Shown here piece after piece: positions 1 through 9,319 of a DNA stretch of 64,000 nt (position 1 is its first letter; the number at the start of each line of letters is the position of its first letter). The translations under genes were made by a program, and so were the position numbers. This DNA comes from Bacillus tianshenii (GTDB lineage Bacteria; Bacillota; Bacilli; Bacillales; Bacillaceae_N). Under the pieces are notes generated by a model that saw only the letters and a program-made list of their open reading frames with translations, had not been told where the DNA came from and searched no databases. Location: assembly GCA_020524525.2 (NCBI GenBank), contig CP129018.1, positions 930,001 to 994,000 of the forward strand, written 5' to 3'.

Positions 1-2
1 TT

Positions 3-1289
3 AAGCCGCAGGCTGCATACGAGCTGATTTCGGCACTTAAAGAAACAATTGATATTCCAATTCACCTGCATACACATGATACGAGCGGAAATGGTATTCT
101 CACTTATGCAAGAGCAGTTGAAGCAGGTGTAGATGTTGTTGATGTAGCAACAGGTTCGATGGCTGGTCTGACTTCTCAGCCAAGTGCGAATTCTCTCTAC
201 TATGCACTTCAAGGGAACGATCGTCAGCCAAATGTTGATATTAATGCATATGAGCAGCTTGGTCACTATTGGGAAGATGTTCGTAAGCAATACGAGTCAT
301 TTGAATCAGGCTTGATAGCACCAAACAGTGAAGTATACATGCACGAAATGCCTGGTGGCCAATATTCCAACTTGCAGCAGCAAGCGAAAGCAGTTGGACT
401 TGGCAACCGTTGGGAAGAAGTGAAAGATATGTATCGCCGTGTCAACATGATGTTTGGTGACGTTGTAAAAGTAACACCATCATCAAAGGTTGTCGGAGAT
501 ATGGCTCTCTATATGGTACAGAATGATTTGACAGAAGATGATGTATATGAAAATGGTGAATCACTTGACTTCCCAGATTCAGTTGTTGAGTTCTTCCAAG
601 GCTACCTCGGTCAGCCATATGAAGGCTTCCCGAAAGAATTGCAACGAATTGTGTTAAAAGGCCGCGAGCCGATTACTGTTCGTCCTGGTGAACTACTTGA
701 GCCAATTAACTTTAAAGAGCTGCAAGACACGCTTTACAATACGCTAAATCGCCAAGTAACAAGCCATGACTTAATCAGCTATGGATTGTATCCGAAAGTG
801 TACATGGATTATCAAAATTTCTATGAAACATATGGTGATATGTCTACATTAGATACACCGACATTTTTCTACGGTATGCGTCTTGGTGAAGAGATTGAGG
901 TAGAGATTGAGCAAGGAAAAACATTAATCGTTAAGCTTGTGTCAATCGGTCATGCTCAACCAGACGGAACACGTGTTGTCTACTTTGAGTTCAATGGTCA
1001 GCCACGTGAAATTATCGTAAATGATAAAAATGTTCAAACTTCTGTCGACGTAAGACCGAAAGCAGACAAAGGCAATCCAAATCACCTTGGTGCGTCAATG
1101 CCTGGTACGGTCATCAAAGTCATCACAGAAAAAGGTGAGAAGGTGAAGAAAGGTGATCACCTCATTATCACTGAAGCGATGAAGATGGAAACAACCGTCC
1201 AAGCGCCGTTCGATGGTACCATTAAAGATATTCATGTCTCAAATGGTGATGCGATTCAAACAGGTGATTTATTAATTGAATTATCTTAA
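3..1289 (+). CDS. pycA: pyruvate carboxylase, C-terminal part (cut by window start)
   Basis: This is the last 428 codons of pyruvate carboxylase, the biotin enzyme that makes oxaloacetate from pyruvate and bicarbonate. The frame is open from base 3, so the gene starts outside the window. The first residues (LHTHDTSGNG) belong to the carboxyltransferase TIM barrel, with the metal-ligand His pair visible. The middle is the conserved PYC_OADA region. The C-terminal 70 residues are a biotinyl carrier domain with the EAMKMET motif, whose second Lys is biotinylated. The ctaA/ctaB locus follows, as in B. subtilis. A strong terminator lies 33 bases after the stop. Confidence 0.97.
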   Translation, partial: KPQAAYELISALKETIDIPIHLHTHDTSGNGILTYARAVEAGVDVVDVATGSMAGLTSQPSANSLYYALQGNDRQPNVDINAYEQLGHYWEDVRKQYESFESGLIAPNSEVYMHEMPGGQYSNLQQQAKAVGLGNRWEEVKDMYRRVNMMFGDVVKVTPSSKVVGDMALYMVQNDLTEDDVYENGESLDFPDSVVEFFQGYLGQPYEGFPKELQRIVLKGREPITVRPGELLEPINFKELQDTLYNTLNRQVTSHDLISYGLYPKVYMDYQNFYETYGDMSTLDTPTFFYGMRLGEEIEVEIEQGKTLIVKLVSIGHAQPDGTRVVYFEFNGQPREIIVNDKNVQTSVDVRPKADKGNPNHLGASMPGTVIKVITEKGEKVKKGDHLIITEAMKMETTVQAPFDGTIKDIHVSNGDAIQTGDLLIELS

Positions 1290-1321
1290 TATGAAGAGGC
1301 AGAGACAAAAGAATTTTGCCC

Positions 1322-1362
1322 AAAGAAAACCCGAACAAAGTTGTTCGGGTTTTCTTTATATA
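1322..1362. terminator. terminator of pycA (bidirectional)
   Basis: A perfect 17-bp stem (1322-1338 with 1341-1357) closes a 2-base loop. It has A-rich and T-rich flanks, so it can work in both directions. Confidence 0.85.
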
Positions 1363-1378
1363 GCAACACTGCCGTGTG

Positions 1379-1572
1379 ACCGCTCCGTCAACATACTTCG
1401 CTTTCCGCGGGCACGGCCTCAGTCTCATCGGGCCAACACGATGTTGGTCAGGCAGGCGTTGCCACAGGATGTGGCGGTCTTAGCCTGTGTCCTACTGACC
1501 GCGCTTTCCTGCGGGGCCTTCGGATTCGTGCTGTTCCCGCAGGAGTCTACGTATGTTGACTACGCTACAGCT
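1379..1572. repeat. palindromic repeat element, relative of the two-hairpin module
   Basis: This GC-rich block sits in the 400-bp gap between pycA and the photolyase gene. Its outer arms (about 1381-1420 and 1530-1572) are imperfect inverted repeats sharing GTCAACATAC and a GCGGG block. The centre has two small hairpins: CCAACA-cga-TGTTGG (1433-1447) and GCCAC-aggat-GTGGC (1461-1475). It continues TTAGCC...GTCC, like the two-hairpin module at 19.1, 31.3 and 42.3 kb. The arms differ from those loci. The open frame 1276-1581 that crosses it has no ribosome binding site and no protein-like composition, so I treat the block as non-coding. Confidence 0.65.
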
Positions 1573-1690
1573 TATTTTTAATGCTTGTCTTTTCTTTTGC
1601 AAATAAAATTGTGTCCTGTTTTTTTCTGTAGCCTATTGAAAATTTACTTCTAATCTGCACGACTTAAAATAGAAGTTGAGGTGATAAAGG

Positions 1691-3097
1691 ATGAGTGAAG
1701 TGGCTGTGGTGTGGTTTCGTCGGGATTTTCGGCTGACAGACCACCACGCGTTACATCAAGTGGAGAAGTGGTGTGAGCAATTCGATGGCAAATGGGTCGG
1801 TTTTTTTCATTTAGATCCGTATTTTGCTGAGGAACTGACACCTCATCATGATTATTTTTTTACGACTGTTGCGGCTTTTATGGACCGGATGAAACAGCTC
1901 GGTATGCCGGTTGTCATTAGTTATGGAACGATTGATGAGGCAGTGGATAAGCTGATTGAACAAGTTCCAGAGATAACTACTGTTTTTTATAATATGGATG
2001 AAGTCGGGCGCGGCTGTGAGCGAGATAAGCGTGCTGAGCAATTGTTTAAGCAAAGAAAGATTACAACACATCCTTTGCTAGATGCCCATCTGCACCGTGC
2101 AGATGATGTATTGAAGAAGGATGGAACACCTTATCAAGTGTATACACCGTATTATCGGGCTTGGCGCAAGGAAATGAAGCCAAAGCCTTTTCAAGTATCA
2201 ATCGAGCGGCTGCAGCATTACTACATAGACCAGCTCAATAATGATAGTGAAAGTGAACAGAAGTGGGAAGAGGTCGTTCGTGGCTGTTCCTCTCACTGGA
2301 AGGGTATCGGTGAAACAGCTGCACAACAGCGCTGGAAGACGTTTCTTTCAAAGAGCCTTCATCATTACCATCATAAACGGGATATCCCTGAAGTAGACGG
2401 GACAAGCCTCCTCTCACCTTATTTAAAGACAGGCAGTATCGGGATTCGGCAAATATGGGCTGATTTGGAAGCGATTCAAGTGGATGAAGCAGAGGATGAA
2501 GGTATTGAAACATTCAGAAAGGAACTCGCTTGGCGGGAATTTTACCAAATGGTTCATTCCTTTAATCCAACCTGTAAAGACGAAGAAATCACAGAAAAAT
2601 ACCGTCACATTGAATGGGAAGACGATGAGGAAGCATTCGAGCGTTGGTGTGAGGGACGAACAGGCTTTCCGATTGTTGATGCGGCGATGAGACAGCTTAA
2701 GGCAACAGGTTGGATGCATAACCGCCTGCGAATGGTTACCGCTTCGTTTCTAACAAAAGATTTGCTGATAGATTGGAGAAAAGGGGAACGTTACTTCGAG
2801 AAAATGCTCATTGACTATGATGAATCCTCTAATATTGGCGGCTGGCAATGGGCTGCATCCGTTGGAACAGATGCTGTCCCTTACTTTCGTGTCTTCAATC
2901 CATACCGGCAATCAGAACGGTTTGATCCAGAGGGGGCATTCATTCGCCGTTACGTTGCTGAATTGAAAGAGATTCCTGCAGACTGGGTCCATACACCACA
3001 CAAAGCAGGTATGTTCTATTTATCCAGTTATCCTGAGCCAATTGTTGACCATTCCTTACAGCGGAAAAGAGCGATCGAATTATTTAAACAAAAATAA
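1691..3097 (+). CDS. phr: deoxyribodipyrimidine photo-lyase (class I)
   Basis: The 468-residue protein is a light-dependent repair enzyme that splits cyclobutane pyrimidine dimers using FADH-. The N-terminus (VVWFRRDFRLTDHHAL) starts the Rossmann-like antenna domain. The C-terminal FAD domain shows TGFPIVDAAMRQL (about residues 322-334), WMHNRLRM (about 341-348) and GGWQWAASVGTDAVPYFRVF (about 383-402), all class I photolyase signatures. The length is typical. The ATG is preceded by GAGGTGATAAAGG. The gene stands alone, between the 1.4-kb repeat and the convergent ctaA, and shares a bidirectional terminator with ctaA. B. subtilis 168 lacks a photolyase at this place. Confidence 0.95.
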   Translation: MSEVAVVWFRRDFRLTDHHALHQVEKWCEQFDGKWVGFFHLDPYFAEELTPHHDYFFTTVAAFMDRMKQLGMPVVISYGTIDEAVDKLIEQVPEITTVFYNMDEVGRGCERDKRAEQLFKQRKITTHPLLDAHLHRADDVLKKDGTPYQVYTPYYRAWRKEMKPKPFQVSIERLQHYYIDQLNNDSESEQKWEEVVRGCSSHWKGIGETAAQQRWKTFLSKSLHHYHHKRDIPEVDGTSLLSPYLKTGSIGIRQIWADLEAIQVDEAEDEGIETFRKELAWREFYQMVHSFNPTCKDEEITEKYRHIEWEDDEEAFERWCEGRTGFPIVDAAMRQLKATGWMHNRLRMVTASFLTKDLLIDWRKGERYFEKMLIDYDESSNIGGWQWAASVGTDAVPYFRVFNPYRQSERFDPEGAFIRRYVAELKEIPADWVHTPHKAGMFYLSSYPEPIVDHSLQRKRAIELFKQK

Positions 3098-3128
3098 GAA
3101 AGAGCGGCAGTTTAAGCCGCTCTTTCTT
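3096..3128. terminator. shared terminator of convergent phr and ctaA
   Basis: A 13-bp stem (3096-3108 with 3116-3128) encloses 7 bases. It overlaps the last codons of ctaA and begins at the phr stop codon. Confidence 0.85.
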
Positions 3129-4044
3129 GTTCTTTTTCATATTTGTAGCTTCGTGTTGATAATAGTGCTAAGTAACATAGCACACCAAATGCACAAGAGA
3201 TAAATAAAGCGTGCAGCAGTGGGATCGCAATAAAGTTCATCATTGTCATAACGGTTGCGATACCTGAAATCACTTGAAGGCAAAGTAAAATAAATGTTGT
3301 CATCATACCGTAGACGAGCACTCGCTGGTGACGATAGTGGCGGTATGTCTTCACGAGAAGTGCAGCAACCCAGATGAAGAAGATCGTTGCAGCTACACGG
3401 TGGCCCATATGAACCCATTCATAAACGGTTGTAGGTGTTGCCCCGCCATTACAGAGTGGAAAGTCTAAGCAAGCAAGCGAAGCCTTCATATGACGAACGA
3501 GCGCCCCTGTATACACAACTGCGTAACAGTATATGATCAGTGCAAAGATCTGCTTTCGAATGCTTTTATGAATAATAACCGACTTTGCATCAAATTTCTT
3601 ATCAACTTCAAAAATAAGCAATGTCAAAAGCAGAACGGCTGCAAATGAAATCAATGAAATTCCGAAATGTAAGGCAAGCACTGTACTAGATTGCTGCCAT
3701 ACGACAGCTGCTGCGCCTAGTAATGCTTGTGCTACGAGAAATAAGACCGATAAGATCGCAAGGAATTTCGTTTCGCGGACATGACCGATTCGCTTCCATG
3801 CCCAAATTGCGAGCACAAGTACTAAAATCCCTGCTGTTCCAGAAACAAGCCGGTGACTTAATTCAATAATCAGTTCAAATGTAATCTCTGATGGAATTAA
3901 TTCACCATGACAAAGCGGCCACGAATCACCACAGCCATCTCCGGAGCCTGTCTTTGTAACGAGCGCTCCACCGATAAGAACAAACGCCATTACAAGTGTT
4001 GTCACAACGGCAAGCCCTTTAAAAAGTTTTTGCAATCTGTTCAC
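3112..4044 (-). CDS. ctaA: heme A synthase
   Basis: CtaA oxidises the C8 methyl group of heme O to give heme A, the cofactor of the caa3 oxidase encoded next door. The 310-residue protein has about eight hydrophobic helices in two four-helix halves. Each half carries the expected pairs: Cys38/Cys45 ([12 protein letters not shown]) and a second [10 protein letters not shown] pair near residue 190, plus histidines in ELSHRL (64), LALHFG and HMGHRVA. This is the Bacillus-type enzyme with both cysteine pairs. It is transcribed away from ctaB across a 600-bp regulatory gap. Its stop lies inside the bidirectional terminator shared with the photolyase gene. Confidence 0.96.
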   Translation of the reverse strand: MNRLQKLFKGLAVVTTLVMAFVLIGGALVTKTGSGDGCGDSWPLCHGELIPSEITFELIIELSHRLVSGTAGILVLVLAIWAWKRIGHVRETKFLAILSVLFLVAQALLGAAAVVWQQSSTVLALHFGISLISFAAVLLLTLLIFEVDKKFDAKSVIIHKSIRKQIFALIIYCYAVVYTGALVRHMKASLACLDFPLCNGGATPTTVYEWVHMGHRVAATIFFIWVAALLVKTYRHYRHQRVLVYGMMTTFILLCLQVISGIATVMTMMNFIAIPLLHALFISCAFGVLCYLALLSTRSYKYEKEQERAA

Positions 4045-4101
4045 CTTCTTTTAAGTTATCATCTATCGCGCCTGCGCTACAGACGAGGAAATCAATCTAT
4101 T

Positions 4102-4130
4102 AAGAGACTGCGTATAGAGTAAAGTCTCTT
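4102..4130 (-). promoter_or_regulatory. hairpin in the ctaA leader
   Basis: AAGAGACT (4102-4109) and AGTCTCTT (4123-4130) form a perfect 8-bp stem about 57 bases upstream of the ctaA start. It has no adjoining U-run, so it is more likely an mRNA 5' stem or an operator than a terminator. Confidence 0.45.
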
Positions 4131-4146
4131 ATATATTAACTGAAAA

Positions 4147-4189
4147 ACATTTTGAATAAAAGACGGGGGTGTCAACCTTTTTGTGACGA
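4147..4189 (-). promoter_or_regulatory. candidate ctaA promoter with ResD-like box
   Basis: On the minus strand TTGACA (4175-4170) is followed about 17 bases later by a poor -10 (AAATGT or AAAATG). TTTGTGACG lies immediately upstream (plus strand 4180-4188) and resembles the TTTGTGAAT box bound by ResD, which is known to activate ctaA in B. subtilis. The assignment is by eye and tentative. Confidence 0.35.
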
Positions 4190-4343
4190 TTTTTAAACAA
4201 CTTTAAAACAGTTAACAGAAATATATTGATATAATCTTTTTCGAATACGCGAAAGAAGCTTGAAATTTAGGGTTGAATTTGCTAGAAATATTATGAAGGG
4301 TGCATGACGTTTTTTGTTCAAAAGATTTGATAAGATAATAAAG

Positions 4344-4446
4344 TTTACACACAATTTACGAAAACTAGTATTTTTGTTCTAATGCTTGGTTTAGAATGGA
4401 AACATGAGACCATTAGAAATGAATTGTGTGCATTTTGTGTGTAAAT
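4344..4446. promoter_or_regulatory. three TTGTGTG-type boxes in the ctaA-ctaB gap
   Basis: TTTACACACAATTTACG (4344-4360) and the pair AATTGTGTG / TTTTGTGTGTAAATG (4422-4446) are inverted and direct copies of one box, roughly TTGTGTGTAAA. They lie between ctaA and the proposed ctaB promoter and look like binding sites for a shared regulator. ResD is the obvious candidate from B. subtilis but was not tested. The rest of the 600-bp gap is AT-rich and I see no gene in it. Confidence 0.45.
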
Positions 4447-4530
4447 GTAAAAGAATGTTCAAAATTCAAGCCCCATAAGGTCACAAACTATGTTTTAATG
4501 AGATAAGAAGATAGGTGCCTAGCATTGGTA

Positions 4531-4560
4531 TTGGTATATCATTATGCTATCACGTATAAT
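4531..4560 (+). promoter_or_regulatory. candidate sigma-A promoter of ctaB
   Basis: TTGGTA (4531-4536), 18 bases, then a consensus TATAAT (4555-4560) lie 83 bases upstream of the ctaB ATG. Confidence 0.55.
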
Positions 4561-4642
4561 GAACGGGGAATGACCTCTCCTACTACAATAAATTGAACGT
4601 ACTTGTTTCATTGTGGAGGGCAGGGGTAAAGGAGGAATTCAT

Positions 4643-5578
4643 ATGAACAATCCGAGGACGATGAACGGAACAGCAGCAGAGCAAGTTATAGATAGTCGCC
4701 CTCAGGTCAATGCGAGCGCCAGTCTTTGGGCGGATTTTCTTGCGCTTATAAAAGTAGGAATTATTAATTCTAACTTAATGACAACGTTTACGGGAATCTG
4801 GCTCGCATTGCACTTTACAAACCAAAGCTTCTTAGGAAACATCAATGCCGTTTTGTTTGCGATGTTTGGTACGGCTTTGGTGATTGCTGGCGGCTGTACA
4901 TTAAATAACTTGTATGACCGTGATATCGATCATGTAATGGAAAGAACGAAAACAAGACCAACTGTAACAGGACGCTTTACACCTGGTAGAGTGTTGGCGC
5001 TTGGAATTGGTTTTTCAGCCCTTGGAACGATTCTATTAGGGATGGCTTCACTGTCAGCGGCAGTCTTTGGCTTAATTGGATTATTCAGCTATGTCGTATT
5101 GTATACGATGTGGTCGAAGCGAAAATATACATTAAATACAGTTGTTGGCAGTATTTCTGGTGCAGTACCACCTGTTATAGGGTGGGCGGCAATTGACCCC
5201 GGGTTGCATTCAGCAGCTTGGGTATTGTTTTTAATTCTATTTATTTGGCAACCGCCACACTTCCTTGCATTAGCGATGAAGAAGTGTGAAGAATATCGTG
5301 CAGCAGGTATTCCAATGCTGCCAGTTGTATACGGGTTTGAGATGACGAAGAGACAAATTGTCCTATATATATTATGTCTTCTACCTGTTCCTTTTTATTT
5401 AGCTTCCCTAGGAACAGTATTTTTAATCATCTCAGGTATTCTTGGACTTGGATGGCTTGCATTAGGAATCGCAGGCTTCTATATGAAAGACGACTTGAAA
5501 TGGGCGACATTAATGTTTGTCTATTCATTGAATTATTTAACAATCATGTCCATTTCACTAATTGTTGTTACAATTTAA
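4643..5578 (+). CDS. ctaB: protoheme IX farnesyltransferase (heme O synthase)
   Basis: CtaB attaches a farnesyl group to protoheme, making heme O for CtaA. I chose the ATG at 4643 because AAAGGAGG lies 7 bases upstream; the longer in-frame start at 4613 has no such site. The 311-residue membrane protein has the prenyltransferase motif [19 protein letters not shown] (about residues 87-105) and the second conserved stretch around [17 protein letters not shown] and GAVPPVIGW. There are about nine hydrophobic helices. It begins the cytochrome oxidase operon; a 160-base gap with a hairpin separates it from ctaC. Confidence 0.96.
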   Translation: MNNPRTMNGTAAEQVIDSRPQVNASASLWADFLALIKVGIINSNLMTTFTGIWLALHFTNQSFLGNINAVLFAMFGTALVIAGGCTLNNLYDRDIDHVMERTKTRPTVTGRFTPGRVLALGIGFSALGTILLGMASLSAAVFGLIGLFSYVVLYTMWSKRKYTLNTVVGSISGAVPPVIGWAAIDPGLHSAAWVLFLILFIWQPPHFLALAMKKCEEYRAAGIPMLPVVYGFEMTKRQIVLYILCLLPVPFYLASLGTVFLIISGILGLGWLALGIAGFYMKDDLKWATLMFVYSLNYLTIMSISLIVVTI

Positions 5579-5667
5579 GAATGAAATTTTTGCTAAAGAA
5601 CAGAAGAAATGAAAGACAACTTGTATGAACTCTATTTGTTCTTTGCTAAAATATAACTAATTTGTTT

Positions 5668-5704
5668 ATAATACCCCTTCATTTACCGGAGGGGGTTATA
5701 ATAA
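5668..5704 (+). terminator. hairpin between ctaB and ctaC (partial terminator or processing site)
   Basis: TTATAATACCCC (5668-5679) pairs with GGGGTTATAA (5695-5704), with a small bulge. It lies between ctaB and the ctaC ribosome binding site, so it could lower or raise ctaC relative to ctaB. No good second promoter is obvious here. Confidence 0.5.
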
Positions 5705-5740
5705 TTTTAAAAATTCACAAAAGAAAGTGGGGTAAGAGGG

Positions 5741-6790
5741 ATGAAATCATCTTTTCCAAAGTGGCGCATCTTTGCTTCCATTGCAATGTTAGCGCTTCTT
5801 CTGTCCGGTTGTTCCGGAGAGGCATATCTGTCAACACTGCGTCCAGCAGGTGAAGGCGCAGATATTCTCTACGATCTAATGCTACTTTCAACCGGTATTA
5901 TGACGCTCGTCGTCATCGTAGTAACCATCATTTTCATCTATGTTTCTCTTCGTTTCCGTAGAAACAAGCAAAATGAAAATGAGATTCCAAAGCAAGTTGA
6001 AGGAAACCACAAACTTGAGATTGTCTGGACTGTTATTCCGATTATCTTGCTGCTTATTCTTGCAGTACCAACAGTTGCTGCAACATTTAAGCTTGACGTA
6101 ACAAAGGATACGAAAATCCCTGATAACGTTGAAGAAATTAACGTTATGGCAAAGCTATACTGGTGGGAATTTGAGTATGCTGATGACAAAATTGTTACTT
6201 CTCAAGACCTTGTTATTCCAGCAGGAGAGCGTGTTTATTTTAAACTGAAAGCTGGCGATGTTAAGCACTCATTCTGGATTCCAGCAATTGCAGGTAAAAT
6301 TGACACAAACACTGATAACGAAAACCGCATGTGGGTGAAAGCCTATGAGCCAGGTTTGTACTATGGTAAATGTACAGAGCTTTGTGGTCCTTCCCATGCA
6401 TTGATGGACTTTAAAGTTCGTGTTCTTTCCAAAGAAGATTACAAACAATGGAAAGAAAACATGAAGCAACCAGCTCCAGAACCAACAACAGCAACAGCTA
6501 AGCAAGGTCAAGAAATTTTCCAACAAAGTTGTGCAGGCTGTCACGCAGTTGAATCTGAAGATCCACGTCCTGTAAGTGCACGTTTGGCTCCAAATCTTTC
6601 AAACTTTGCAGATCGTGAACGTATTGCAGGTATTCTAGAACATAATCCTGAAAACTTGAAAAAATGGTTAGCAGACCCTGAAGCTGTGAAGCCAGGTAAC
6701 AAGATGACAGGTACGTACAAAGACTTAAGCGATCAAGAGCTTGATGCGCTTACGGAATATATGTACACATTAACAAAAGAAAGTAAATAA
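5741..6790 (+). CDS. ctaC: cytochrome caa3 oxidase subunit II with fused cytochrome c
   Basis: Subunit II takes electrons from cytochrome c into the CuA centre. The N-terminus is a lipoprotein signal with lipobox LLSGC (Cys24), followed by two membrane helices. The CuA ligands are in CTELCGPSHALM (Cys211, Cys215). A C-terminal cytochrome c domain carries CAGCH (Cys264, Cys267, His268) and an axial Met in GNKMTG (about 322), which marks a caa3-type enzyme. The gene precedes ctaD by 25 bases and has a good RBS (GTGGGGTAAGAGGG). Confidence 0.97.
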   Translation: MKSSFPKWRIFASIAMLALLLSGCSGEAYLSTLRPAGEGADILYDLMLLSTGIMTLVVIVVTIIFIYVSLRFRRNKQNENEIPKQVEGNHKLEIVWTVIPIILLLILAVPTVAATFKLDVTKDTKIPDNVEEINVMAKLYWWEFEYADDKIVTSQDLVIPAGERVYFKLKAGDVKHSFWIPAIAGKIDTNTDNENRMWVKAYEPGLYYGKCTELCGPSHALMDFKVRVLSKEDYKQWKENMKQPAPEPTTATAKQGQEIFQQSCAGCHAVESEDPRPVSARLAPNLSNFADRERIAGILEHNPENLKKWLADPEAVKPGNKMTGTYKDLSDQELDALTEYMYTLTKESK

Positions 6791-6815
6791 TGAATAAAAA
6801 GGGAGGTACCAACTA

Positions 6816-8687
6816 ATGAGTTCGATGGCTCAGAAACAAGGTATTGGCGCCATCATCTGGGATTACCTAACAACGGTAGACCATAAGAAGATTGCCAAGC
6901 TATACCTTTTTGGCGGATTGCTCTATTTCGTTATCGGTGGTATCGAAGCAATGCTTATCCGTATGCAGTTAATGTTCCCGAACAATGATTTACTTGTTGG
7001 TCGTGACTTTAACGAAGTAATTACAGCTCACGGTATCACAATGTTAATTTTCGTAGCGATGCCACTTGTGTTCGCACTCGGTAACCTCGTATTACCGTTG
7101 CAGATAGGGGCTCGTGACGTAGCGTTCCCATTCTTGAATGCACTTGGTTTTTGGTTATATTTCTTTGGTGCATTATTCTTTAATATCGGCTGGTTCACTG
7201 GTGATATGCCAGCAGCAGGTTGGACATCTTATGCATCATTAACAATGGATGACCCGACACGTGGTGTAGACTATTACATCATCGGTCTTCAAATCTCTGG
7301 TATCGGTTCATTAATCGGTGCAATTAACTTTATCGCAACAGTTATCACAATGCGTGCGCCTGGTATGACTTTCATGCGTATGCCGTTGTTCACATGGACA
7401 ATGTTCATGTCTTCAGTACTTATCTTATTCGCATTCCCACCGTTAACAATTGGTCTATTCTTGCTATTCTTTGACCGTTTATTCAATGGTGCGTTCTTCA
7501 ATGAAGCACTTGGTGGAAATACGATTATTTATGAGCATTTATTCTGGATCTTCGGACACCCTGAAGTATACATTCTAGTACTTCCAGCGTTCGGTGTATT
7601 CTCAGAAGTTATTGCAACATTCTCACGTAAGCGTTTATTCGGTTATACAGCAATGGTATTTGCGGTATCACTAATTGGCTTCTTAGGATTCATGGTATGG
7701 GCTCACCATATGTTTACAGTAGGTATGGGTCCAGTTGCTAACTCAATTTTCGCTGTTGCAACGATGGCAATCGCTGTACCAACAGGTATCAAAATCTTTA
7801 ACTGGCTATTTACAATGTGGGGCGGTAACGTTAAGTTTACGACGCCTATGCTTTATACAGTTTGGTTTATCCCAACATTCGTTATGGGTGGGGTAACTGG
7901 TGTTATGCTTGCATCTTCAGCAGCTGACTATCAGTTCCATGATACTTATTTCGTAGTAGCTCACTTCCACTATGTAATTGCTGGTGGGGTAGTACTAGGT
8001 TTATTCGCAGGCCTTCATTACTGGTGGCCAAAAATGTGGGGCGTTATGCTAAGCGACCGTGTTGGAAAGATTTCTTTCTGGTTATGGTATATTGGCTTCC
8101 ACTTAACATTCTTTATCCAGCATTTCCTTGGACTTTGGGGAATGCCGCGCCGTGTATTTACATTCCTTCCGAACCAAGGTTGGGAAAGTGCAAACTTTAT
8201 TAGTACAATCGGTGCTTTCTTAATGGCAATTGGTGTCGTTATTATGGTAGCTAACTTCGTATGGAGCTGGGTTGCAGGTGAGAAAGCAGAAGCAGACGCT
8301 TGGGGAGACGGCCGTACGCTTGAATGGGCAATTGCATCTCCGCCACCTGAATACAACTTTGCTCAAACACCACTTGTACGTGGCGTTGACGCACTTTGGG
8401 TTGAAAAGATGGAAGGCGACGGCAAGATGAAGCCTGCTGAAGTAATCGGCGACATTCATATGCCAAACGGTTCCATTCTACCGTTCTTACAGTCTGTAGG
8501 TCTATTTATCTCCGGTTTCGGATTTATGTATCATGACCTTGGTACAAACAAAGTTGCGCTTGCAATCGCAATCGGTGGTGTACTATTTACATTTGCTTGT
8601 ATGTTTGCACGTTCTGTTAAGGATGATTTCGGATATCACATCCACAAAGAAGAACTTGAGCGTGATATGAAAGGGGCGAAGGCATAA
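6816..8687 (+). CDS. ctaD: cytochrome caa3 oxidase subunit I
   Basis: The 623-residue catalytic subunit holds low-spin heme a and the heme a3-CuB centre where oxygen is reduced. Heme and copper ligands are visible in AHGITMLIF (His72), GHPEVYILVLP (about 250), WAHHMFTVGM and VAHFHYVIAGG. The Tyr of HPEVY, which cross-links to His, is present. The protein has at least twelve membrane helices plus the two extra C-terminal ones common in Bacillus subunit I. GGGAGGTACC lies before the ATG. It is followed two bases later by ctaE, so the two are translationally close. Confidence 0.97.
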   Translation: MSSMAQKQGIGAIIWDYLTTVDHKKIAKLYLFGGLLYFVIGGIEAMLIRMQLMFPNNDLLVGRDFNEVITAHGITMLIFVAMPLVFALGNLVLPLQIGARDVAFPFLNALGFWLYFFGALFFNIGWFTGDMPAAGWTSYASLTMDDPTRGVDYYIIGLQISGIGSLIGAINFIATVITMRAPGMTFMRMPLFTWTMFMSSVLILFAFPPLTIGLFLLFFDRLFNGAFFNEALGGNTIIYEHLFWIFGHPEVYILVLPAFGVFSEVIATFSRKRLFGYTAMVFAVSLIGFLGFMVWAHHMFTVGMGPVANSIFAVATMAIAVPTGIKIFNWLFTMWGGNVKFTTPMLYTVWFIPTFVMGGVTGVMLASSAADYQFHDTYFVVAHFHYVIAGGVVLGLFAGLHYWWPKMWGVMLSDRVGKISFWLWYIGFHLTFFIQHFLGLWGMPRRVFTFLPNQGWESANFISTIGAFLMAIGVVIMVANFVWSWVAGEKAEADAWGDGRTLEWAIASPPPEYNFAQTPLVRGVDALWVEKMEGDGKMKPAEVIGDIHMPNGSILPFLQSVGLFISGFGFMYHDLGTNKVALAIAIGGVLFTFACMFARSVKDDFGYHIHKEELERDMKGAKA

Positions 8688-8689
8688 GT

Positions 8690-9316
8690 ATGGGTATGGA
8701 TATGAGTAAGCCGTTTACACAGAATAACTTTCCTGCCGAGCCCGAAAAAGCCACTCTAGAAGGTAAAAATAAGTTTATTGGTTTTTGGCTCTTCTTAGGA
8801 GGAGAAACAGTTCTTTTCGCATCATTATTTGGTACATTCCTTGCTTTGCGTCACTCATATGCAAGCGGACCATCTGCTGAAGAATTGTTTCAGTTGCCGC
8901 TAGTTTTCATGGCGACAATGATTCTTTTGTCAAGTAGTTTGACAAGTGTGTACGCAATGTACCACATGAAAAACAACAGTTTTGGCAAAATGAAAGTATG
9001 GCTTTGGATTACATGGTTGCTTGGTTTATCTTTCCTTCTTTTAGAGGTATATGAGTTTAACCATTATATCCATGAAGGCTTGACATATACTACAAGTGCA
9101 TTTGGTTCAGCTTTCTATACACTTGTAGGAACACATGGAGGCCACGTTGCCTTCGGTCTACTATGGATTGGAACACTTCTAATCCGTAATAATAAGCGTG
9201 GTATTACACCGTATACAGCACCAAAGTATTACCTTGCAAGTCTTTACTGGCACTTTATCGACGTTGTGTGGGTATTCATCTTTACAGCTGTTTACTTAAT
9301 GGGAAAGGTGGGTTAA
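8690..9316 (+). CDS. ctaE: cytochrome caa3 oxidase subunit III
   Basis: The 208-residue protein has five hydrophobic helices and the subunit III pattern: KNKFIGFWLFLGGETVLF at residues 25-42, GTHGGHVAFGLLWIG in the middle and YWHFIDVVWVFIFTAVYL at the end. It stabilises subunit I and the proton path. The first ATG is two bases after ctaD; in-frame ATGs at 8696 and 8702 are possible alternatives. The RBS GGGGCGAAGG lies inside the end of ctaD. Confidence 0.96.
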   Translation: MGMDMSKPFTQNNFPAEPEKATLEGKNKFIGFWLFLGGETVLFASLFGTFLALRHSYASGPSAEELFQLPLVFMATMILLSSSLTSVYAMYHMKNNSFGKMKVWLWITWLLGLSFLLLEVYEFNHYIHEGLTYTTSAFGSAFYTLVGTHGGHVAFGLLWIGTLLIRNNKRGITPYTAPKYYLASLYWHFIDVVWVFIFTAVYLMGKVG

Positions 9317-9319
9317 TTC

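Noticed and set aside
1276-1581. Open frame of 101 codons across the 1.4-kb repeat
   Set aside because: It has no RBS, crosses the pycA terminator and a palindromic repeat, and its composition is not protein-like. The same holds for frames at 17285-17467, 19011-19565 (minus), 31201-31386, 31398-31628 and 42223-42486.
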